Positions 55,966-62,973 of a DNA stretch of 64,000 bases are shown piece after piece. Origin of the DNA: an uncultured Hyphomicrobiales bacterium (GTDB lineage Bacteria; Pseudomonadota; Alphaproteobacteria; Rhizobiales; Devosiaceae); contig CAIKKY010000007.1 in the NCBI GenBank assembly GCA_903828145.1, positions 372,001 through 436,000 on the forward strand. The letters are read 5' to 3'. The translations under genes were made by a program, and so were the position numbers. The notes under the pieces were generated by a model that did not search any database, was not told the origin of the DNA, and worked only from the letters and a program-made list of their open reading frames with translations. Within the stretch, counting starts at the first letter, position 1, and every line of letters begins with the position of its first letter.

Positions 55966-57393
55966 TCAATAGGCCGCAGCGTTGCCCTTGGCCTGCTCGC
56001 CCTGTTGGCGCATCAGCTTGCCGCTTTCATTATAAGGCAGGGCCGAGACGAAATAGATGGCCTGCGGCACGAGCGCTGAAAGCCGGATGCGCCCCGTCGC
56101 TTCGCGGATTGCGGCCGCCAGGGCCTTGGGATTCTGCCCCGTGTCGGCATGAACAAGCAGGGCCAGATGGGCCACGCCGCCAGCGCCCATCTCGGGGAAA
56201 GCCATCACGGCATTGATTCCCGGAATTCCGCGCGCCGCCTCATCGACCTGCACCGGGTTCACCTTGATCCCGCCGACATCGAACTGCTCGCTGGCGCGTC
56301 CCACGATGCGGATGCGGCCATCGCTGATGATGCCGATATCGCCGGGGTAGAACCAGCCGTTCCGGAAGTGGCTCTCGGTCAGATCGGCGTTGTTGATATA
56401 GGACGAGATCATCACCGGCGTCTTGACCCGCACGAGCCCCGGCGTGCCATCGGCGAGGCCCTGTCCAGCGTCATCGACGATCTCGACGCTCACGCCGGGC
56501 AGAATCATCGATTCCGAGGTATCGGCGCTGCCGGCATCGCGGATGATGGACGCGGCCACCACGCTGGCCTCGGAACTGCCATAGCCAACGTTCACGCAAT
56601 CGAAAACCTCAAGCCAGGCTTCGAGCGCCCGCCGCGTGACCATGCCGCCGCCCGAGCCGAGGACCGGAATTTTCGTGCTGACCGGGCCTGCCTCGCGGAC
56701 CATGGCATCGACCTGTCCGGGCGAGGCCACCAGCTGATGCGCGCCCAGGGCCTGTAGCGCCTCGATTGTGTTGGCAATCACGATTGTTGCGCCATTGAGC
56801 AGCAGCGCCAGCGGCGCGCCAGCGCCCACAAGCGACAGGGGCGGAAAGGCGCAGGCCACGCTATTGCTCGGGAAGCGCCAGACCGTTTCAAATCGCCGCA
56901 ATTGCAGCCCGTAGGAAATACTCATGTATTTCGGCGTCCCGGTGGTGCCCGATGAGCGGGCGATACACCAGGGACTATCGACGGAGATCGGCCCCTCGAG
57001 GGCCTCAAAGCCGGTCGGGGCGCCCTTGGGCAGGGTCTGCCAGCTGCGATCGACCGCAAAAGCGCGGGGGTGCGTCACGGCCCGCGCGGGATCAGTAAAC
57101 AGGTAGTGGGTGACGTTGATCCCGTGCGAAAGCAGGTCCGGCCGCGCTTCCACCCACGATGCACCCAACAGCGCCGTGCCGAGCATCAATGCATAGGCCG
57201 TAACCCAGTTGTTGCAATCAAGCGCAACAAGGGAGTTGGGCAGGACGCCGCGTCCCTGCATGTGCCGCGCGGCCGCTTTGGCGAGGTCCAGAAGCCCCTC
57301 AAAACTGATCTCGCCGCCGGTCCAGCGTAACGCTGCCTTCTGCGGGTGCTCGGTGGCTATGGCGATAAAGCGGCTGGCGAGGGTGTCGGTCAT
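55966..57393 (-). CDS. Acyl-CoA synthetase/AMP-dependent ligase
   Basis: A 475-residue ANL enzyme. The P-loop is IARSSGTTGTPKYM, A5 is NVGYGSSEAS, the ribose-binding aspartate is in PGDIGIISDGRIRIVGR, and the C-terminal catalytic lysine is in YNESGKLMR. It activates a carboxylic acid as an acyl-adenylate; the acceptor (CoA or carrier protein) is unknown. The ATG at 57393 sits nine bases after the T-run of the terminator that ends the outer-membrane gene, so expression depends on read-through or on a promoter inside that gene. The PaaK-like gene follows. Confidence 0.85.
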   Translation of the reverse strand: MTDTLASRFIAIATEHPQKAALRWTGGEISFEGLLDLAKAAARHMQGRGVLPNSLVALDCNNWVTAYALMLGTALLGASWVEARPDLLSHGINVTHYLFTDPARAVTHPRAFAVDRSWQTLPKGAPTGFEALEGPISVDSPWCIARSSGTTGTPKYMSISYGLQLRRFETVWRFPSNSVACAFPPLSLVGAGAPLALLLNGATIVIANTIEALQALGAHQLVASPGQVDAMVREAGPVSTKIPVLGSGGGMVTRRALEAWLEVFDCVNVGYGSSEASVVAASIIRDAGSADTSESMILPGVSVEIVDDAGQGLADGTPGLVRVKTPVMISSYINNADLTESHFRNGWFYPGDIGIISDGRIRIVGRASEQFDVGGIKVNPVQVDEAARGIPGINAVMAFPEMGAGGVAHLALLVHADTGQNPKALAAAIREATGRIRLSALVPQAIYFVSALPYNESGKLMRQQGEQAKGNAAAY

Positions 57394-57401
57394 GTCGGTC
57401 C

Positions 57402-57437
57402 AAAAAAAAGGGCAGGAGAGCGAAACGCCCTCCTGCC
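57402..57437 (-). terminator. Strong intrinsic terminator of the outer-membrane protein gene
   Basis: On the minus strand GGCAGGAG pairs with CTCCTGCC (57430-57437 with 57411-57418), with an inner GCG/CGC pairing around a three-base loop, followed by C and a run of eight T (57409-57402). The start codon of the next gene lies nine bases beyond the T-run. Confidence 0.88.
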
Positions 57438-57457
57438 GCTATCATCTGTCGTTCAGA

Positions 57458-58570
57458 TTAGAACTTGTGGTTGAAGCCGGCCTTGAGCAGCTGCATCGTC
57501 AGATCATATTCGTAGGTCTGCGTGGCCGGGCCCATTTCGACATCGGCGGCTTCGGCATCGTAGTAGGGCACTTCGATCTGGCCCTGATACCGAACGTTCG
57601 GCACGTTGACGTAGCTGTAGCCGATGAACACCGAGTTGGATTCGTCGATGGCGAGGTCAACCTGAGCGCCAACGGTCCAGCCGACGCTGGTCTGGCTGTC
57701 TGCCCACGATCCGCCAATCGGCGTATTGTCGTGCTGGAACCCGACATCGCAATTGACGCCCAATTCGGGATCATCTGGATCGAAGCAAACGTCTTCAGTT
57801 CCCGAAACCGAGTTCTTGAGGGTCGTACCCACCATGGCCAGACCGCCATTGACGGTGAACAGGGCCGCATCGGCGGCGATACCGGCACGGGCAACAGCCA
57901 GCGCGGTCCAATCGACGTTCAGCTCGGTATGCGTGCTGCTGGACCCTTCGTACTCGTACTCGTACTCGTAAGCGGCTTCCGGATCGGCGCCGCCATCATG
58001 ATACTCATAGGAATCGCGGCTGTCCGCAATCGAGGCCATGGACGCCGACACTTCCGCGCCGAGAACCAGAGCGTCGTTCTGAACCAGAACACCCGCCTGG
58101 GCGCCAGCCAACCAGCCCTGAAGATTGTCGAGCGTCGAAGCCGGACCTTCAGGGTCGGTGAAGTCAATGTTCACGACCGTGCCTTCTTCGCCGCCAGACA
58201 CCGAGCCGTAGCCGTAGCCAAATTCCGGATCAGCGTTCTGCGAAGTGGGACGGATGACCAGCGAACCGTCACCCGACGTCATGAGCAGGCCATAGGCCAG
58301 TTCCGGGTCCGATCCACAGAACGCGTCGGCGTTGCTCAGCGCGCCGCTAACGGTCAGCGATTCGAGCAAAGTCGAATTATCCAGCGTGTTGCCGCCAAAT
58401 TCGCCGTCGTCGAAGAAATTGCAGTCCAGCGAATCTGCAGCGTTGCCGGCAGCGCTGTAGCCAACATGTGCGCCGAGATAGACGCCGCTCCAGTCATGCG
58501 CTTCCTGCGCCAAAGCCGGCGAAGCCGCAATCAAAGCGAGCACGGCCGAAGCCGTAAAAGTCCTGTTCAT
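57458..58570 (-). CDS. Outer-membrane beta-barrel protein with acidic hexanucleotide-repeat loop
   Basis: A 370-residue exported protein. A signal peptide (MNRTFTASAVLALIAASPALA) is followed by DWSGVYLGAHVGY, the hallmark start of Rhizobiales Omp25/Omp31-like barrels, and the chain ends NHKF with the terminal Phe needed for barrel insertion. Predicted loops are rich in Asp, Glu, Tyr and Gly. One loop contains an alternating Tyr-Glu tract (EYEYEYEG) encoded by a tandem hexanucleotide (57949-57970). Four cysteines could form two loop disulfides. At 370 residues it is longer than typical 25-31 kDa members. It has its own long AT-rich upstream region and a strong terminator. Confidence 0.8.
   Translation of the reverse strand: MNRTFTASAVLALIAASPALAQEAHDWSGVYLGAHVGYSAAGNAADSLDCNFFDDGEFGGNTLDNSTLLESLTVSGALSNADAFCGSDPELAYGLLMTSGDGSLVIRPTSQNADPEFGYGYGSVSGGEEGTVVNIDFTDPEGPASTLDNLQGWLAGAQAGVLVQNDALVLGAEVSASMASIADSRDSYEYHDGGADPEAAYEYEYEYEGSSSTHTELNVDWTALAVARAGIAADAALFTVNGGLAMVGTTLKNSVSGTEDVCFDPDDPELGVNCDVGFQHDNTPIGGSWADSQTSVGWTVGAQVDLAIDESNSVFIGYSYVNVPNVRYQGQIEVPYYDAEAADVEMGPATQTYEYDLTMQLLKAGFNHKF
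57949..57970. repeat. Hexanucleotide tandem repeat within the outer-membrane gene
   Basis: CGTACT occurs about 3.7 times in tandem (57949-57970, plus strand). On the coding strand it encodes alternating Tyr and Glu. Because the unit is six bases, copy-number change would alter loop length without shifting the frame. Confidence 0.75.
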
Positions 58571-59126
58571 TACCCGAACCCCCAAGAATATTCCTGGTTA
58601 CAGTTTATTTGCCATGGCGAATTCGGACAAGACACGGGGATTAAAAGTGGTCGGTAATTTGGTGCAAAATGGAGCAAATTAGGCAGGGCTGAAAATTCTG
58701 CAGCACCACTCAAAATTATGTTCTTCCACTTAGTGAAATTTTGAAAAGTTACCCCGCAAAAATCTTCGAGGGTAATTTCTGCACAATTTCCTGAGACGGT
58801 TTTTTTGCTATGCGCGAAGACAATAGTAAGTAAAAAATCAGCAAAATTAATTGTGGTTTTGTCCCACAGGTGAGGAAAACAATTAAACGGAAACGCTCAG
58901 CCCTATAGCGGGAAACCGCGCAAGGCATCGAATGTTGATCGGCCGTGGTTGCGCGGGCGTGACGAGGCTAAGAGGCTCAGATCATTGCGGGATTGCGCGC
59001 AAAGCGGCGAGCTGGACCGGAATGTGCGGTCCATTTGTGGTGTTATCCGTATACCGCATAGGGCAATGCCAAGCATTTTGCGGGCTTGGCCCTGACAAAA
59101 TGGTATAGGGTGCCTAGATAATAGCC
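58571..59126. promoter_or_regulatory. AT-rich non-coding region between the outer-membrane and response-regulator genes
   Basis: This 556 bp divergent spacer holds no convincing gene. About 58600-58890 is strongly AT-rich with runs of A and T, unlike the rest of the window; the region from 58900 returns to normal composition. A candidate promoter for the response regulator lies at its right end. The outer-membrane gene probably has a long regulated leader here. A 78-codon minus-strand ORF at 58903-59139 overlaps the response-regulator start and lacks family features. Confidence 0.5.
59092..59120 (+). promoter_or_regulatory. Putative promoter of the RegA/ActR-type regulator
   Basis: CTGACA (59092-59097) and TAGATA (59115-59120) are separated by 17 bp. 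Initiation about seven bases later would fall on the first ATG (59127), implying a leaderless transcript, or translation from ATG 59142. Confidence 0.4.
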
Positions 59127-59693
59127 ATGATGAGCACAAAAATGAGCACCGTGGACGATCTACTGAACGCTGACAGGAGCCTGCTCCTCGTTGATGACGA
59201 CAAGACCTTCCTCACCCGGCTGGAACGGGCGATGGAGAAGCGCGGCTTCAGCGTGCGCAGCGCCGATACCGTCGCCGGTGGGCTTGCGGCGGTGGCGGAA
59301 AGTCCGCCGGCCTACGCCGTCGTCGATCTGCGGCTTGAAGACGGTAATGGGCTCGATGTCGTCGCGGCCCTCCACCTGAGGCGCGAAGATGCCCGCGCCG
59401 TGGTGTTGACCGGCTACGGTAACATTGCCACCGCCGTTACGGCCGTGAAGCTCGGGGCGGTCGATTACCTCTCAAAACCCGCCGATGCTGAAGACGTGAT
59501 CAACGCGCTCCTCGCCACCGACACCGAACCGCCTGAGCCGCCGGAAAATCCGATGTCGGCAGATCGTGTGCGGTGGGAGCATATCCAGCGGGTCTATGAA
59601 CTGTGCGAGCGCAACGTGTCGGAAACGGCGCGGCGTCTCAATATGCATCGCCGCACGTTACAACGGATACTCGCCAAGCGCGCGCCGAAGTAA
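59127..59693 (+). CDS. RegA/ActR/PrrA-type redox response regulator
   Basis: A 188-residue regulator. The receiver domain starts SLLLVDDDKTFLTRLERAM; the phosphoacceptor is D67 in YAVVDLRLEDGNGLDVV, and the conserved lysine is in DYLSKPAD. A proline-rich linker leads to a Fis-type HTH (SETARRLNMHRRTLQRIL), the RegA/PrrA/ActR arrangement. These regulators control photosynthesis, respiration, nitrogen fixation and acid tolerance in response to redox state. The partner kinase RegB/ActS, often adjacent, is not in the window. Start 59127, 59130 or 59142. Confidence 0.92.
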   Translation: MMSTKMSTVDDLLNADRSLLLVDDDKTFLTRLERAMEKRGFSVRSADTVAGGLAAVAESPPAYAVVDLRLEDGNGLDVVAALHLRREDARAVVLTGYGNIATAVTAVKLGAVDYLSKPADAEDVINALLATDTEPPEPPENPMSADRVRWEHIQRVYELCERNVSETARRLNMHRRTLQRILAKRAPK

Positions 59694-59720
59694 GCTCTGC
59701 TATCCTTTGGGGAGAAGAGC

Positions 59721-61334
59721 GTGAGCGTTACCCTGCATTTCCATGGCGCCGCTGGCACAGTGACCGGTTCGTGCTACCGCATTGTCCACCCCAAAGGGCA
59801 ATTCCTCATCGATTGCGGCTTGTTTCAGGGCAATCGCACGGTGCGCGACCTCAACCACAAGCCGTTTCCGTTCGATCCAAAGCGAATCGACTTCGTGCTG
59901 CTCACCCATGCGCATATCGACCATTGCGGGCTTCTGCCCCGGCTGGTGAAGCGCGGCTTTGCGAAACCGATCTGGATGACCGAGCCGACATCGGGTCTCC
60001 TCGAATTCCTGCTGCCGGACGCGGCGGGCATTCAGGAAAGCGAGTTCGAACGCGACATCAAAAAGCGCGAACGCCGGGCTGAAGAGCCGCGTGAGCCGCT
60101 CTACACGCTGGAGGACGCGGCCCGAACCCTCGAGCTGCGCAAGACCCTCGCCTTTGGCGCCTGGTCCGAACCGGGGCCGGGGGTGCGCGCACGCTACTGG
60201 AACGCGGGCCATATTCTAGGCTCGGCCTCGATTGAAGTCGAAGTCCTGGGGGATGACGGCAAGCCGGTGCACCTTTTGTTTTCGGGCGATATCGGCCCGG
60301 ACGAGAAGGTGTTCTATCTCGGCCCCGATGCGCCGAGCGGCTTCGATTACATCATTTCGGAATCAACTTATGGCGGGCGCGAGCGCAAGGATTACACGCT
60401 CACCGAACGCCGCGCCGAACTCGCCACCGAGATCAACGCCGCGCTCGCCCGGGGTGGCAATCTGGTGATCCCCACCTTCGCGGTGGAACGCAGCCAGGAG
60501 TTGCTGCACGATATTGGCGTTCTGATCCGCGACAAGGTGATCAATCCGCAGCTGGTGTTTCTCGATAGTCCGCTCGCCAGCCGCGTCACCAGCGTCTACC
60601 GCAAATATGCTGCGCTCTTTGAAGATGTTGAACTCTCGGCCGATGCGCTGTTCACCGACCCGCGCTTTCGCATTGTTGAGGATGTCGAGGCGTCCAAGGC
60701 GATCAACGCGCTGCGCGGCGGAGCGATCATCATGTCGGCCTCGGGCATGTGCGAAGCCGGCCGCATCAAGCACCATTTGCGCAACAACCTGCCCCATCCG
60801 GAATCGACGGTGCTGTTCGTCGGCTATCAGGCGCCCGGCACGCTGGGACAGGTGATCCAGTCCGGCGCGCGTGAGGCGCGCATTCATGGCCACCTGGTGC
60901 CCGTGCGGGCGCATATCCGAAGCCTCTCAACCTATTCGGCCCATGCCGACCACAGCGAGCTGGTGGCGTGGATCAAGGCCCGCCTGCCCGCGCATGGTGC
61001 GTTGTTTCTTACCCATGGCGAGGATGACGAGCGCCACGCGCTGCGCAAATCACTCGTGGACCAGGGCGCGCTTGGCGGCGATCAGGTCATCCTGCCGCAG
61101 CTCGATGACGCCGTGGAGCTGCGCGCCGAAGGCGTCACGGCGGTGGCGCATGTCGCCCTGCCGCGCGTCGATGCGGCCCAGTTGAGCCGCGATTGGCACA
61201 TGGCCTATGCGCAGTTGCTGGTCGATCTCAGCGAGCGCCTGCACACCGTCGCGACAGATCGCGAGCGGCTGGAGCTGATGGCGGCGCTCCAGGCGCATCT
61301 CGATGAAATCCCCAAGCCCGGCGAACCGGCCTAG
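59721..61334 (+). CDS. Metallo-beta-lactamase/beta-CASP RNA-processing nuclease
   Basis: A 537-residue CPSF73-like nuclease. The zinc site is THAHIDHCG (H63, H65, D67, H68), with further ligands in NAGHILGSASIEV and LFSGDIG. The beta-CASP domain (ESTYGGRERKDY, VIPTFAVERSQELL, MSASGMCEAGRIKHHL) and a C-terminal RMMBL segment (IRSLSTYSAHADHSELVAWI) complete it. Relatives act as RNA endo- or exonucleases; bacterial roles are poorly known. It is distinct from RNase J. The GTG start follows a GGGGAGAAG site. Its stop shares a CTAG with convergent mmcB. Confidence 0.9.
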   Translation: MSVTLHFHGAAGTVTGSCYRIVHPKGQFLIDCGLFQGNRTVRDLNHKPFPFDPKRIDFVLLTHAHIDHCGLLPRLVKRGFAKPIWMTEPTSGLLEFLLPDAAGIQESEFERDIKKRERRAEEPREPLYTLEDAARTLELRKTLAFGAWSEPGPGVRARYWNAGHILGSASIEVEVLGDDGKPVHLLFSGDIGPDEKVFYLGPDAPSGFDYIISESTYGGRERKDYTLTERRAELATEINAALARGGNLVIPTFAVERSQELLHDIGVLIRDKVINPQLVFLDSPLASRVTSVYRKYAALFEDVELSADALFTDPRFRIVEDVEASKAINALRGGAIIMSASGMCEAGRIKHHLRNNLPHPESTVLFVGYQAPGTLGQVIQSGAREARIHGHLVPVRAHIRSLSTYSAHADHSELVAWIKARLPAHGALFLTHGEDDERHALRKSLVDQGALGGDQVILPQLDDAVELRAEGVTAVAHVALPRVDAAQLSRDWHMAYAQLLVDLSERLHTVATDRERLELMAALQAHLDEIPKPGEPA

Positions 61335-61789
61335 ACGTCGCCGGGGTCCATCAATGTATGCAGCCGGTCGGCACCCAGCCGCGCCAGCTTCAGCATCAGC
61401 GCCTTCTTTCGCGCAGGCGCCAGCGGGGCTTCCTCGCCCATCCGCAGGATCGCGGCATCATGCGCGTCACCCACGATCAGCCCTTCTGTGGCCGGGAAAA
61501 TATCCGGATCCAGCTCGGGCGGCTTCGCGAAGAAGAACCGGTCGCAGAACTCGTGATAATGGTGCCACTTCCGGTCGACCTGAAAGTCGATGAGGCTCGA
61601 CTTGATCTCGACAATCCAGATTGCGCCCTTGGGGCCAATGGCGAGGAGATCGGCGCGGCGCCCATTGCCCAGAGTCACCTCTGAGTAGCAGGTCATGTCG
61701 TAGGCCTCGCGCAGGAGCCGCATCACACCGCGCTGAATTCTGAGCGCGGTGGACGACTGCCGAAGGTCGACGATCTGCGGTTCAGCCAT
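61331..61789 (-). CDS. mmcB: MmcB-family DNA repair protein
   Basis: A 152-residue protein of the MmcB family, linked to mitomycin C resistance in Caulobacter. It has a PD-(D/E)XK nuclease-like core: D47 in RRADLLAIG and E61-x-K63 in IWIVEIKSS, followed by KWHHYHEFCDRFFFA. It is probably a DNA-repair nuclease under SOS control. It overlaps the MFS transporter upstream by eight bases and the convergent beta-CASP gene by four. Confidence 0.88.
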   Translation of the reverse strand: MAEPQIVDLRQSSTALRIQRGVMRLLREAYDMTCYSEVTLGNGRRADLLAIGPKGAIWIVEIKSSLIDFQVDRKWHHYHEFCDRFFFAKPPELDPDIFPATEGLIVGDAHDAAILRMGEEAPLAPARKKALMLKLARLGADRLHTLMDPGDV

Positions 61790-62957
61790 GCGGTGTCAGC
61801 GGTTCCGGTTCATCAAGCAGCGGCACGGGCCGGGCCGCAAGCGCCTTGATGACAAGCAGCGCGCCGATCACCAGCGGCACCGCCACGAGGTACGAATTGC
61901 GGATACCGATATACTCGGCCACGAAGCCAAGGATCGGTGGCCCGAGGAAAAACACGACGAAAGTCATCTGCCCGAGCGCCGCGACATTGACCGCCGCCGG
62001 ACGATCCGTCCGCTGCGCAGCCGCCGAAACCGCCAGCGGATAGACCGACGAACAGCCAAGCCCCATCAGCAGGAAACCGAAGAGGGCCACATAGGCATCA
62101 GGCGCAAAGGCCACAACGATAAGGCCCAACCCGGCAATACCCAGCAGGCCGCCCGCCACGAGGCGCGGGCTGTGCCGGTCCACCAGCCTGTCCATGAACA
62201 GCCGGGCCAGCGCCATGAACAGCGAGAAAATCGTGACAGCCATGGTGCCGATCCACGGCTCGACCGAGAACACGTCGCGCATGTAAATGCCCGACCAGTC
62301 GATACCCGCGCCCTCAACCAGCAGCGGCGCTGCCCCGATGAGGCACAGCGGCAGAAGCCCGATCGTGGGAAAGGCAACGCGCGGCACGTCGCCGCCATGC
62401 GCATCGGCCCGGTGCGGGGCATCTTCAATGCCCGAAAACACGATCGAGCCTGCAATCACCACGAAAATCAGCGCACCCAGCGTGTGCAGTTCAACCGAAA
62501 TCCCCATTTGCCGGATGCCGGCGGCCAGCAGCGCCGAGACAAAGAACCCAAGGCTCCACATGCCATGCGCCCGGCTCATGATCCGGTGCCCAAGCAGGGC
62601 CTCATGCCGGTCGGTCTGGAGATTGACGTTGATTTCCACCGCCCCGGACACCAGACCGGCGAAAAACAGCACCGGCACCAGCCACAGGCCGTTGGGCATC
62701 CACGGCATCAGCGCATAAAGCGCCGAAGCGGCAAACACGGTGAAAAACGCCGTTCGCCGCGCGCCATAGCGTTCGACCAGGGGCCCGCCAAAGGTCAGCC
62801 CGATCAGCGCGCCGACACTGGCCGCAATCAGCGTCAGCCCCAGTTCGCCCTGCGTGAGATCGAACTGCACCTGCAGATCGGGCAGGCGGGCCAGCATCGA
62901 CCCCATCGCAATCGCGAAGATGAAGAAGATGCCATAGATGCGATGGTGCGGTTTCAT
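61782..62957 (-). CDS. MFS transporter (first of tandem pair)
   Basis: A 391-residue major facilitator with about 12 helices. It begins RIYGIFFIFAIAMGSMLARLPDLQ, and the loop 2-3 region reads GGPLVERYGARR in place of the usual GxLxDRxGRR. The RIMSRAHGMWSLGF and VEINVNLQTDR segments recur in the next gene. The substrate is unknown; the shape recalls YfcJ/FucP-like or sugar and drug exporters, but I would not name one. ATG 62957 replaces a longer ORF start. It overlaps mmcB by eight bases. Confidence 0.85.
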   Translation of the reverse strand: MKPHHRIYGIFFIFAIAMGSMLARLPDLQVQFDLTQGELGLTLIAASVGALIGLTFGGPLVERYGARRTAFFTVFAASALYALMPWMPNGLWLVPVLFFAGLVSGAVEINVNLQTDRHEALLGHRIMSRAHGMWSLGFFVSALLAAGIRQMGISVELHTLGALIFVVIAGSIVFSGIEDAPHRADAHGGDVPRVAFPTIGLLPLCLIGAAPLLVEGAGIDWSGIYMRDVFSVEPWIGTMAVTIFSLFMALARLFMDRLVDRHSPRLVAGGLLGIAGLGLIVVAFAPDAYVALFGFLLMGLGCSSVYPLAVSAAAQRTDRPAAVNVAALGQMTFVVFFLGPPILGFVAEYIGIRNSYLVAVPLVIGALLVIKALAARPVPLLDEPEPLTPHG

Positions 62958-62973
62958 GGGGTCCAGTCTGGGG

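Noticed and set aside
58903-59139. 78-codon minus-strand ORF near the response regulator
   Set aside because: It overlaps the response-regulator start and promoter, has unusual composition and no recognisable domain.
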